Assembly: GCA_905233135.1 (NCBI GenBank)
Contig: CAJOCQ010000009.1
Span: 1 to 64,000 of the forward strand
DNA length: 64,000 nt
Direction: 5' to 3'
From: an uncultured Selenomonadaceae bacterium
Lineage (GTDB): Bacteria; Bacillota; Negativicutes; Selenomonadales; Selenomonadaceae
Shown: positions 44,275 to 52,395 of the stretch, one piece after another
Layout of the letters: the number at the start of each line of letters is the position of its first letter
How positions within the stretch are numbered: the first letter of the stretch is position 1
Position numbers and translations under genes: made by a program
Notes under the pieces: generated by a model
What the model was told of the DNA's origin: nothing
What the model saw: only the letters and a program-made list of their open reading frames with translations
The model's database searches: none

Positions 44275-45120
44275 TTGCTGAAAAAATTTCTTGCAGAAAT
44301 ACGGCTTAAGCAGTGGACGAAAAATTTTTTTGTATACGCGGCGATACTTTTCAACGGCACTTTATTTAATGCAGAAAAATTTTTTGCCGTAACAATAATT
44401 TTTATAGCGTTTTGCCTTTTGAGCAGCAGCGTTTATTTTTTCAATGATATTTTTGACTATGAATCAGACAGAGTTAACCCCGATAAAAAAAATCGTCCTA
44501 TAGCAAGCGGCGCAATTTCGATAGGGCAAGGATATTTTTTCGCCGCAATTTTATTTTCGGCGGCAATGCTGATTTCGTACAATTTAAATTTTGAATGTTT
44601 CTGCCTGCTGTTTTCGTACGCGGCAATAAATATTTTGTACACCGTCAAGCTGAAAAATTTAGTAATAGTTGACGTGTTAATAATTGCATACGGGTTCGTT
44701 GCAAGAGCATTGGCGGGCGCGTGGGCGGCAGGAATTTTTTTAACTGAATGGTTTATTTTGTGCATAATGTTCCTGTCAATTTTTTTGGCGTTGGGCAAAC
44801 GTCGCCACGAATTAATTTCTGTAAAATATTCTCAAAGAAAAGTTTTAAAAAGTTACAGCGTTGAATTAATTGACCAAATGACGACGATAATTTCAGCCGC
44901 GCTTTTGATTTGCTACGCGCTTTTTGCTTTAAACACTTCCGATAAAGCGAAAATGATTTTTACAATTCCGCTCGTGCTGTACGGAATTTTTTACTACTTG
45001 TACATTGTGCGCGTAAAAAATAAAGGCGGTGCGCCTGACGTTGCACTGTACAAAGAAAAACCAATTTTAATAACAGTTTTAATTTACGTTGCGGCAATAA
45101 TTTTTATACGCAACTTTTGA
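44275..45120 (+). CDS. UbiA-family phosphoribosyltransferase, DPPR-synthase-like
   Basis: The 281-residue protein has about nine hydrophobic segments and the prenyltransferase motif FNDIFDYESDRVNPDKKNRP with two Asp-rich sites. Beyond generic UbiA features, it shares RLKQWTKNFFV, ALGKRRHEL, LKSYSVELIDQM and the final GGAPDVALYKEKPIL arrangement with decaprenyl-phosphate 5-phosphoribosyltransferases (Rv3806c type), which transfer phosphoribose from PRPP to a polyprenyl phosphate. It is followed by a PAP2-related protein and a GT-C-like protein, matching the order expected for a polyprenyl-phosphoryl pentose pathway. Start TTG 44275. Exact substrate is inference. Confidence 0.82.
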   Translation: MLKKFLAEIRLKQWTKNFFVYAAILFNGTLFNAEKFFAVTIIFIAFCLLSSSVYFFNDIFDYESDRVNPDKKNRPIASGAISIGQGYFFAAILFSAAMLISYNLNFECFCLLFSYAAINILYTVKLKNLVIVDVLIIAYGFVARALAGAWAAGIFLTEWFILCIMFLSIFLALGKRRHELISVKYSQRKVLKSYSVELIDQMTTIISAALLICYALFALNTSDKAKMIFTIPLVLYGIFYYLYIVRVKNKGGAPDVALYKEKPILITVLIYVAAIIFIRNF

Positions 45121-45132
45121 ACGAGGTTTTTT

Positions 45133-45534
45133 ATGAAATATTTTTTATTGCCCTTCGCGGCGTGGATTGTTTCGGGTACGTTGAAATTTTTGGTAAACGC
45201 CGTAAGAAACGGAGGCTTTTCAAACGCAAAAAAATTAATCGGCTACGGCGGCTTGCCCAGCACTCATACTGCAATAATTTCTTCGGCGGTTTTTTTCTAC
45301 GGCTTTAGCGAAGGTTTTTTCAATGCAACTTTTACGTTGGGTTTAAGCGTGCTGATGCTTTTTATAATGGACGCGCACAATTTGAGAATAAAAGTCGGCA
45401 AGCACGCAGAAATTTTAAACACGCTGCAGGACAAAGTTAAACTGCGCGAAAGAATGGGGCATACGTGGCTTGAAATTTTTTGCGGTTTAGTTGTAGGAAT
45501 AATTTTAGGTTATATTTTTGCTGAAATTTTTTAG
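45133..45534 (+). CDS. DUF212-type divergent PAP2 phosphatase-like protein
   Basis: This 133-residue membrane protein has four hydrophobic segments and the DUF212 (acid phosphatase/vanadium haloperoxidase-related) motifs YGGLPSTHTA and ERMGHTWLEI, where His residues correspond to the PAP2 catalytic histidines. Between the phosphoribosyltransferase-like and GT-C-like genes, it could remove the 5-phosphate from polyprenyl-phosphoryl phosphoribose, as Rv3807c is proposed to do. GAGG precedes ATG 45133. Its start lies 12 bases after the preceding stop. Confidence 0.85.
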   Translation: MKYFLLPFAAWIVSGTLKFLVNAVRNGGFSNAKKLIGYGGLPSTHTAIISSAVFFYGFSEGFFNATFTLGLSVLMLFIMDAHNLRIKVGKHAEILNTLQDKVKLRERMGHTWLEIFCGLVVGIILGYIFAEIF

Positions 45535-45545
45535 GAGTCTTTGCA

Positions 45546-46637
45546 ATGAATTTTTTAGATTCGCCGCCGATGCGACGCGCAATGAGTAAACTTTTGCTTG
45601 CGTTTATTTTTTATACGGTTGCCGCCGCGTCATTCAACGGATTTTTTGTGAAATGGACATTTAGAGATTTTGGCGAAAGATATTCTTTTGAAAAAATGTA
45701 CGACGGCACGGCGCACCGCCCGTTTGTACATCGTCAATTAATGATTACCGTTGCAAAAAAAATTAAATCCTCAATGTCAGAAGAAACTCAAGAAAAATTT
45801 ATTCAAAAATACGCCAACAGAATGGCTATAGCCGGGCATTATAACACCAGAATTGATCCGCATTATTTCATAGAATATCATATAGTGTATTTAATGACGT
45901 TTGCATTTTTATTTTTGAGTATGTTTTTAATTCGAGAAATTGGAATTGAAGTTACAAAAAGTCCGACGGCGGGAACAGCGGCAGCTTGTACATTTGCAAT
46001 AATTTTTCCACTATTTGAAACAGGCGGCGGTTATTTTTATGACTTCGGCGAAATATTTTTTTTATCGCTTGCAACATTTTTTGCGGTCAAAGGTTATTGG
46101 CTCGCGCTGATTTTAATTGCGCCGATAGCCGAATATAACAAGGAATCATTTTTATTTTTTATAGCAACACTTTTCCCGCTTTTAGCCGCAAAGCTCGGCA
46201 ATAAAAAAAATTTCTTTGCACTTACTGCGGCAATATTTTTAAGCGGACTTGTTTATTTGTATGTAAAATCTTTGTATGCGGGAAATCTCGGCGGCTCAAC
46301 CGAAATTTGGCTGTACGGTCGCTTAGACGAAATTTTTAACGGCTACACAAACACGGAAATTACTTACGGCGTATTTTTCGGCGCGGGAATGTTTTTACCG
46401 CACATTTTATTTATTGCGTGGCTGATAAAATGCACGTGGAAAAAACTTTCACCAACGTGGAAAAATCATTTTAAAATTGCAGCGGCAATAAATATCCCGC
46501 TGTACATAATTTTTTGTTATCCAAACGAAATCAGAAATTTAAGTATGCTGTACATAAGTTTTATAGCAATGCTGTCGATATTTATAAAAGATTTGATAAC
46601 CGCAAAAGGGGAGGATGATTTTGGAACTCAAGGATAA
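45546..46637 (+). CDS. Polytopic membrane protein, GT-C glycosyltransferase-like
   Basis: This 363-residue protein has about nine to ten transmembrane segments. A long first outside loop (residues about 40-115) contains acidic residues and HRPFVHRQL, an arrangement reminiscent of GT-C enzymes that use polyprenyl-phosphate sugars, but no named family is recognised. Other landmarks are GGGYFYDFGEIFFL and PIAEYNKESF. The genomic position after a DPPR-synthase-like and a PAP2-like gene suggests it uses the product of those enzymes. AGGAGTCTTTGCA precedes ATG. It overlaps the next gene by 17 bases. Confidence 0.65.
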   Translation: MNFLDSPPMRRAMSKLLLAFIFYTVAAASFNGFFVKWTFRDFGERYSFEKMYDGTAHRPFVHRQLMITVAKKIKSSMSEETQEKFIQKYANRMAIAGHYNTRIDPHYFIEYHIVYLMTFAFLFLSMFLIREIGIEVTKSPTAGTAAACTFAIIFPLFETGGGYFYDFGEIFFLSLATFFAVKGYWLALILIAPIAEYNKESFLFFIATLFPLLAAKLGNKKNFFALTAAIFLSGLVYLYVKSLYAGNLGGSTEIWLYGRLDEIFNGYTNTEITYGVFFGAGMFLPHILFIAWLIKCTWKKLSPTWKNHFKIAAAINIPLYIIFCYPNEIRNLSMLYISFIAMLSIFIKDLITAKGEDDFGTQG

Positions 46638-47226
46638 AGAAAAATCTTTTGCAAAACGTATAAGCGAATGTTTTTTGAACGGGCTGATAGTAATTGTGCC
46701 GCCCGCCATTACAATTTTTATAGTGGCGTGGATTTTGGATTTGACTGAAGGCAAGCTCGGCCAAATTATTGCAGAAGAATTAAATATAGATTTTCCGGGT
46801 ATCGGGCTTGTAAGCATTGCGATTGCAGTTTTGCTTGTAGGGTGGATAACCGCCAACAATTTGGCGAAGTTGGTTATAGAATTTCTTGAATTGTTGCTTG
46901 ATAAAATTCCCGTCGTGAAATTTATTTACAGTTCGGTAAAGCAATTTTCGCAGGCGGTACTGACTTCAAATTCAGCGTTTAAGCACGTTGTATTGGTGCC
47001 CTATCATCAATCTTGGGCGTTGGGATTTTTAATGACTAATGTACCGCCGCAAGTTCGAGAAAAATTAGGCGTAGATTATGTTTGCGTGTTTGTTCCTTGG
47101 AGCTTGAATATGACGAGCGGGACAAATTTATTTGTGCGGCGGCAGGAAATAATTTTTGTAAATATGAAGGCAGAAGACGCCTTGCAATTTATGTTGACAG
47201 CGGGTACAATTTCAAAGAAAAATTAA
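46621..47226 (+). CDS. DUF502 membrane protein
   Basis: The 201-residue product matches DUF502: two N-terminal transmembrane helices (LNGLIVIVPPAITIFIVAWIL and a second around IGLVSIAIAVLLVGWI), the IPVVKFIYSSVKQFSQAV region, and PWSLNMTSG near the C-terminus. Function is unknown; plant relatives act in vesicle or auxin transport, and bacterial ones are often near envelope genes. TTG 46621 lies six bases after GGAGG; an ATG at 46615 would abut the ribosome binding site. Confidence 0.87.
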   Translation: MELKDKEKSFAKRISECFLNGLIVIVPPAITIFIVAWILDLTEGKLGQIIAEELNIDFPGIGLVSIAIAVLLVGWITANNLAKLVIEFLELLLDKIPVVKFIYSSVKQFSQAVLTSNSAFKHVVLVPYHQSWALGFLMTNVPPQVREKLGVDYVCVFVPWSLNMTSGTNLFVRRQEIIFVNMKAEDALQFMLTAGTISKKN

Positions 47227-47253
47227 TTTTGAAAATTTTTGGAGGCTAAAATT

Positions 47254-48291
47254 TTGATAATAACGATAATTTCAGCGATATTTGTATTTGGGCTGTTGGT
47301 TCTTGTACACGAGTTCGGACATTTCATAACGGCGAAACTTACGGGTATGCGCGTTGACGAATTTGCAATAGGATTCGGTCCGAAGCTTTTCAGCAAAAAA
47401 TATGGCGAAACAAAATATTCTCTGCGCGCAATTCCTTTAGGCGGCTTTAACGATATTGCGGGAATGGACGCGGCAGATAATACTGCAGGCGAACGCGGCT
47501 TTTGCGAAAAGCCTGTTTTTTCGAGAATGATTGTAATTCTTGCGGGCTCGACAATGAATTTTATTTTGCCGATAGTTTTGTTTTTCTTGATATATGCAAC
47601 GGTCGGCGTCGGCAAGCCAGCAGTTGAACCTGTAATCGGCGGCTTAATTCCCGGTATGTCTGCCGAAGAAGCGGGACTTCAAATTGGCGATAAAATTTTG
47701 AGCGCGGACGGTGTAAAAATTGAAACTTGGGAAGATTTTTTAAACAAAGTCAAAAATTTTGAAGCGGGTAAACCCGTAATCTTAAGCTACGAAAGAAATT
47801 CGCAAGTTGCCGAAGTTGAAGTTATTCCGAAGCTTGACGAAAGGTCTAAGCGCGTATTGGTTGGCATTCAATCTTCAATAGAATATGAAGAAAAACCTGT
47901 CGGCGAGGCGTTTACAAGTGCCGTAACTCATACCAAAGATATTTTTGTTGGAATGTTGAACGCGCTTGCAGATTTATTTAAAAAACCTTCGGGCGCAGAT
48001 TTGGCGGGACCGATAGGAATTGCGCAAATGGCGGGGCAAGCCGCAGAAACAGGAATTATTCCGCTGTTAAACTTCGCCGCGCTCTTAAGTTTGAATTTGG
48101 GAATAATAAATTTATTGCCCGTACCTGCGCTTGACGGCGGGCATTTCGTCGGCTTGGTAATTGAAGCAATTCGCGGCAAGCCAATGAGCCAAAAAGCGTT
48201 AATGTACACTCAACGCGCGGGCGTTGCACTTTTGTTACTGCTTACGCTTTATGCAACTACTAATGATTTAATCCGAGTTTTAACTAAATAA
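47254..48291 (+). CDS. rseP: Site-2 protease RseP
   Basis: RseP is an intramembrane zinc protease that releases regulators such as anti-sigma factors or cleaves remnant signal peptides. The 345-residue protein has HEFGH in the first transmembrane helix, a single PDZ domain (about 120-200, around GLQIGDKILSADG) and the C-terminal zinc-ligand motif NLLPVPALDGGH. TTG 47254, eight bases after GGAGG, replaces a longer frame from 47239 that contains the ribosome binding site. Neighbour ispG fits the common dxr-rseP-ispG order, though dxr is not in the window. Confidence 0.94.
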   Translation: MIITIISAIFVFGLLVLVHEFGHFITAKLTGMRVDEFAIGFGPKLFSKKYGETKYSLRAIPLGGFNDIAGMDAADNTAGERGFCEKPVFSRMIVILAGSTMNFILPIVLFFLIYATVGVGKPAVEPVIGGLIPGMSAEEAGLQIGDKILSADGVKIETWEDFLNKVKNFEAGKPVILSYERNSQVAEVEVIPKLDERSKRVLVGIQSSIEYEEKPVGEAFTSAVTHTKDIFVGMLNALADLFKKPSGADLAGPIGIAQMAGQAAETGIIPLLNFAALLSLNLGIINLLPVPALDGGHFVGLVIEAIRGKPMSQKALMYTQRAGVALLLLLTLYATTNDLIRVLTK

Positions 48292-48406
48292 TTTTTTTTA
48301 GATTGTTGGTAAAATCTTTTTTATTTCAATTTGAAATGTTCTTTCTTTTGTGTCGACATTTATTAATTTGCCAACAGCTCCTAAAACCTAAAATTGAGGT
48401 CAGATT

Positions 48407-49474
48407 ATGTTTGAAAGAAAATTAACACGTCAAATTCAAGTAGGCAATGTGAAAATTGGCGGCAACGCTCCGATCAGCGTTCAGTCAATGACGAATACTA
48501 AAACCACTGATACTGAATCAACCGTCGCGCAGATTCTGAAATTGCAAGCGGCAGGTTGTGATATTGTGCGGCTTGCCGTGCCCGATATGGACGCCGCGCA
48601 AAATTTGCATAATATTATTTCAGCCGTTGAAGTACCGCTTGTTGCAGATATTCACTTTGATTATAAATTGGCACTTGAGGCAATAGCGCAGGGCGTGGCG
48701 GCTTTAAGATTAAATCCCGGCAATATCGGCGGCGCGGCGCACGTGCGAGAAGTTGTTGCAGCGGCTAAAGAAAAAAATATTCCAATCCGAATTGGCGTCA
48801 ATGCAGGGTCTTTAAGCAGAAAACTTTTGCAAAAATACGGCGGAGCAACTGCTGAAGCGTTGGTTGAATCTGCGCTTGAACACGTCAAAATTTTGGAAGA
48901 CGAAAATTTCTTTGACATAAAAATTTCACTGAAGGCGCACGATGTACCATTAACTTTGGCGGCGTATCGTCTGATTAGCGAAAAAGTCAATTACCCGCTG
49001 CATTTGGGAATAACTGAAGCGGGCACTGCAAATACGGGCGTTATAAAATCAGCCGTTGGAATTGGAGCGTTGTTGGCGGAAGGGATTGGCGATACAATCC
49101 GCGTTTCCTTGACGGGCGACCCTGTTTTAGAAGTAAAAGTTGCCTGCGAAATTTTAAAATCGTTGGGACTGCGCGACGGCGGCGCAACTTTAATTGCGTG
49201 TCCAACTTGCGGGCGCACTACCATTAACCTTGAAAAAATTGCAGGCGAAGTTGAGAAAAAACTTGCCGACGTCAAAAAAAATATTACGGTTGCAGTAATG
49301 GGGTGCATTGTCAACGGACCGGGCGAAGCACGCACTGCCGATGTTGGAATTGCCGGCTCCAACGGCGAAGGAATTATTTTCCGCAAGGGTGAAATTGTGC
49401 GGCGCGTTCCTGAAAGTGAACTTGTTCCCGAACTGTTTAAAGAAATTGACGCAATTTTAGCGGCTTTAAATTGA
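48407..49474 (+). CDS. ispG: (E)-4-hydroxy-3-methylbut-2-enyl-diphosphate synthase
   Basis: IspG is a 4Fe-4S enzyme of the MEP isoprenoid pathway. The 355 residues include the N-terminal GGNAPISVQSMTNT, the TIM-barrel substrate residues in NPGNIGG, and cluster ligands in CPTCGR and MGCIVNGPGEA. Length is that of the short bacterial form. TTGAGGTCAG precedes ATG 48407. It closes an operon producing or using polyprenyl carriers (phosphoribosyltransferase, PAP2, GT-C). Confidence 0.95.
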   Translation: MFERKLTRQIQVGNVKIGGNAPISVQSMTNTKTTDTESTVAQILKLQAAGCDIVRLAVPDMDAAQNLHNIISAVEVPLVADIHFDYKLALEAIAQGVAALRLNPGNIGGAAHVREVVAAAKEKNIPIRIGVNAGSLSRKLLQKYGGATAEALVESALEHVKILEDENFFDIKISLKAHDVPLTLAAYRLISEKVNYPLHLGITEAGTANTGVIKSAVGIGALLAEGIGDTIRVSLTGDPVLEVKVACEILKSLGLRDGGATLIACPTCGRTTINLEKIAGEVEKKLADVKKNITVAVMGCIVNGPGEARTADVGIAGSNGEGIIFRKGEIVRRVPESELVPELFKEIDAILAALN

Positions 49475-49589
49475 AAATTTCGGCGTTTAAAATTTTTAGA
49501 TATAAATCTTCAAAAGAAAATTGAAAGGCGCGTAGCGTTGAAATTTGACGCTTTAAAATCTAAATTTAAATAAAGCGGCGAACGTGATG

Positions 49590-49858
49590 TGAGCCGCCAC
49601 TCGCGCAGGATGCGCGGCAATTTCTAATTGGTTAAATTAAAATTGCAACTTGTTAATGCTTGTAATATCCGCCCGTCACTAAAGCCGCAGCTTGTCCTTT
49701 TTTAGAAGCGTGGGAAAAAGTTTGCGCCCCCAAAAGGGGCTCACTGACTAAGAGCGTACTTGAAACCGAGCGGCCCTGACGGGCGAAAAAAAGCACTTTT
49801 TTTCTTTGGTACTTTCTTTTTTTTTGCTTTGGAAAAAAAAGAAAGTACATTTATAAAT
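49590..49858. repeat. Intergenic modular repeat, type B (long copy)
   Basis: Read on the minus strand it matches 40790-41035 over almost its full length, including GGACAAGCTGCGGC, AGGGCCGCTCGGTTTC and the final GTACTTTC hairpin. The GTTAATGC module lies at 49652. The flanking parts of the 451-base gap, 49475-49589 and 49859-49886, are AT-rich without visible features. Confidence 0.85.
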
Positions 49859-49886
49859 ATAAAAAAATATTCCTAAAACTAAAAAA

Positions 49887-49912
49887 GCCCGCCAAAAAAG
49901 CGGGCAAATTTT
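49887..49912. terminator. Bidirectional terminator between ispG and lactate permease
   Basis: GCCCGC (49887-49892) pairs with GCGGGC (49900-49905) with A-rich and T-rich flanks on both sides; on the minus strand it follows the permease gene closely and ends in TTTTTT. Confidence 0.8.
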
Positions 49913-49925
49913 TTTGCAGAAAATT

Positions 49926-51458
49926 TTATCCGACGATTGAGAGCCCGAAATAAACTACAGCCCCCATAAAAATTACGAACGGTATATAAATTTTAACGGC
50001 AAACGCCAATAATTGAGCGTCCGCGCCTTTTACGCCGATAGCCGCCGAGCCGATAGCTATTGTAAGCGGCGAAATCATTTTCCCTGCACAAGCTCCCGTT
50101 GCATTGGCAGCCGCAACCCACGCTTGCCCAACTTCATTTGCGCCAATAGCTTGACTTGCCATAACTTGCAACTTGCCGAAAAGTACGCAGCTTGACGTTG
50201 CCGAGCCCGTTATATAAGTACCGACAGAACCCAAAAACGCCGCTATTGCAGGATACCCCGCGCCCGTAAATGCAACCGCCGTATCTGCAATTTGGTTCGT
50301 CATTCCACTGTAGCCCATAACTTTTGCCGTCGCAATAACCGCAATTATTGTCAGCATTGTAAATTTCAAACCGTTAATTGTACGCCCAAAAAGTGCAAGC
50401 ATTTCGCCGAATCCCGCGCCTTGCTTACTGCCCGCTATAAATGACGCAAGCAATATCAATACGCCCGGTGTATTTACCCAAACGAAAGTATAAGGCGCGC
50501 CGCCTTCGCCCGTGTAAATCGGCACTGCTGATTTAAATTGCATTAAAAATTGATTTATCGGCGGTACAAGTTTACTCGTGAACAATAAAAACAAAAATAT
50601 TAAAATGAACGGCAAGCAGGCGTTAATTGCCTTTGAAGTGCTGATTGCAACGCCGGGATGAGTAGGCATTGCAAATTCTTCGTCGTCAACAGGAAATTTT
50701 TTCGCAATAAATACGATTGTACCCATTGTCAAAATTGCGCCCGCTACAACCGCCAATTCAGGACCAACAAACATTGACAGCACAAATTCAGGTACAAAAA
50801 ATGCAAGCCCCGAACCTAAACAAAACATAGTCATTCCGCGCAATGCTTTTAAGCCGCCGCCCGTTACAATGACGATTAGCCACGGACAAAGTAAAGTTAA
50901 TACGCCTAATTGAATCGACGTGAAAGTTGCAAGCTGCACTGAATCCATTGCAGTAACATTCGCCAAAGTTACCAAAGGTATTCCTATCGAGCCGTAAGCC
51001 GTCGGCACTGAATTTGCTATTAAACAAACTGATACTGACAGAATAGGATTAATTCCAATTCCAGCCAACATTCCCGCAGGAACTGCAACCGCTGTACCGA
51101 ATCCCGCCATACCTTCCAAAAAGCCGCCGAATCCCCACGCTATAAGCAAAATTAAAACGCGCTTATCGTGGCTGACGCTCGTCAACATATCTTTGATTGT
51201 GTCCATTGCCTTTGTATGCAATGTTAAATTGTACGTGAAAATTGCCGCAATGATAACCAATAAAATCGGCCAACACGCTAAGGCGACGCCTTCTAAAACC
51301 GCTTCAACGGCGTAATTTGTTTGCATTCCCCAAACGCCCATACCTGCCGCAAGCGAAATTATCAGCGCAATAAGGCACGCTTTCCACGACGCCATTTTTA
51401 TAACGCTGAGCGCAAGCACCAACCATAAAATCGGCGACAGCGCAAGTAAAAACATCAA
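49926..51458 (-). CDS. lctP: L-lactate permease, LctP family
   Basis: This roughly 510-residue inner-membrane protein has about 12-14 hydrophobic segments and belongs to the LctP/LldP family that imports lactate or glycolate with protons. Signature stretches are GFGGFLEGMAGFGTAVAVPAG (quoted in part), SVPTAYGSIGIPL, FLGSVGTYITGSATSS and GKMISPLTIAIGSAA. The start is uncertain: TTG 51458 (nine bases after AAGGGG) or ATG 51455 are more plausible than TTG 51467, which abuts the ribosome binding site. UspA is encoded just upstream on the same strand; a terminator-like hairpin lies between. Confidence 0.92.
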   Translation of the reverse strand: MMFLLALSPILWLVLALSVIKMASWKACLIALIISLAAGMGVWGMQTNYAVEAVLEGVALACWPILLVIIAAIFTYNLTLHTKAMDTIKDMLTSVSHDKRVLILLIAWGFGGFLEGMAGFGTAVAVPAGMLAGIGINPILSVSVCLIANSVPTAYGSIGIPLVTLANVTAMDSVQLATFTSIQLGVLTLLCPWLIVIVTGGGLKALRGMTMFCLGSGLAFFVPEFVLSMFVGPELAVVAGAILTMGTIVFIAKKFPVDDEEFAMPTHPGVAISTSKAINACLPFILIFLFLLFTSKLVPPINQFLMQFKSAVPIYTGEGGAPYTFVWVNTPGVLILLASFIAGSKQGAGFGEMLALFGRTINGLKFTMLTIIAVIATAKVMGYSGMTNQIADTAVAFTGAGYPAIAAFLGSVGTYITGSATSSCVLFGKLQVMASQAIGANEVGQAWVAAANATGACAGKMISPLTIAIGSAAIGVKGADAQLLAFAVKIYIPFVIFMGAVVYFGLSIVG

Positions 51459-51540
51459 TGAAACCAACCCCTTTTCTCAAGCGCAACTTCAGCCTTCAGT
51501 GCCTTTCATTTCGCTTGACACTTTTTAAGGGCTAGAAACT

Positions 51541-51597
51541 AAAGTCTAAAGACTAGGGCTTTTTTCCCTAGTCTTTATCCCTTAATCCTTATCCCCT
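51541..51597. repeat. Short drifting repeat with perfect hairpin AAAGACTAGGG
   Basis: AAAGACTAGGG (51548-51558) and CCCTAGTCTTT (51566-51576) form an 11-bp stem with a T-rich loop. ATCCCTTAATCCTTATCCCCT continues the style of the repeats at 4243 and 56508. On the minus strand it may terminate or attenuate transcription between uspA and lctP. Confidence 0.7.
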
Positions 51598-52012
51598 ATT
51601 TAACTACCAATACGGGATTTTTTGCCCGCTCAATAATATATTGACTGACAGAACCCAAAAGTACGCCCTTGACGACGCCCAAGCCGCGACTGCCCATAAC
51701 AATTAAATCAGCGTCAAGAATTTCTTCATATTCCAAAATGACGGCGGCAGGCGCGCCCGTTTCCATAATTTTTTCGCACTGGACGCCAATCGGCACCATT
51801 TTTTCAGCGCGTTCCAAAATTGCCGCGCCCGCAGTTTTCATTGCGCCCATAATTGCGTGCGTCAACGCGGGATTTATCGCCAACTGATTTATATTCGCCA
51901 CGTACAGAAAATTTAATTTCGCCTTGTAATTTTTCGCCAGCGAAATTGCATAGTTAATGGATTTATCAGAACTTTCCGAGCCGTCCACCGGCACCAAAAT
52001 ATTTTTTATCAT
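51596..52012 (-). CDS. Universal stress protein, UspA family
   Basis: The 138-residue protein has the UspA fold, with ILVPVDGSESSDKS at the N-terminus and the ATP-binding consensus G-2x-G-9x-G-S in GSRGLGVVKGVLLGSVSQ, so it is of the nucleotide-binding (MJ0577-like) type. ATG 52012 lies after AGGTGATTGAA; a TTG further up is inside the ribosome binding site. Pairing with a lactate permease is seen in other anaerobes and may reflect energy or stress sensing, but this is inference. Confidence 0.9.
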   Translation of the reverse strand: MIKNILVPVDGSESSDKSINYAISLAKNYKAKLNFLYVANINQLAINPALTHAIMGAMKTAGAAILERAEKMVPIGVQCEKIMETGAPAAVILEYEEILDADLIVMGSRGLGVVKGVLLGSVSQYIIERAKNPVLVVK

Positions 52013-52069
52013 TTCAATCACCTGCAATTTTTTTCTATGAAATAATCAAAATTCCTGCAGAATCAATTT

Positions 52070-52088
52070 TTTTAGGTGTCAGGTTTTA
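52070..52088. repeat. Short drifting repeat TTAGGTGTCAGG
   Basis: A single-and-a-half unit TTTAGGTGTCAGGTTTTAG, matching the repeats at 12741 and 31389, lies next to a type B element. Confidence 0.55.
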
Positions 52089-52099
52089 GTGGATTGAAA

Positions 52100-52281
52100 A
52101 ACCCGCCCGTCTCTCAGCCGCAGCACGCGGTATTGTTGGAGCGTTGGAAAAAGTAGAGGCCCCAAAGGGGGCCGCCTGTTACTAAGGGCGTACAGAAACC
52201 GAGCGGCCCTGACGGGCGGAAAAAAAGCACTTTTCTTTGGTTCTTTCTTTTTTGCTTTGGAAAAAGAAAGAACATTTAATA
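52100..52281. repeat. Intergenic modular repeat, type B (copy with GGCCGCC core)
   Basis: It runs through CCCGCCCGTCTCTCAGCCGC, GGCCCCAAAGGGGGCCGCC, ACCGAGCGGCCCTGACGGGC and ends in the TTCTTTCTTTTTTGC/GGAAAAAGAAAGAA hairpin. It is in the same orientation as the copy at 49590. The 100 bases from here to the penicillin-binding protein gene are AT-rich, with a possible -10 (TAATAT) but no convincing -35. Confidence 0.8.
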
Positions 52282-52395
52282 GGAAAAATTAATCTAAAAA
52301 AATATAATTTTAATAAAGTAACTGAAAAAAATATCGACGCGCTAAGGTTATTTGTGATAATATATTAGAGTTTCAATAGGAAGGTGGTTTTTTCA

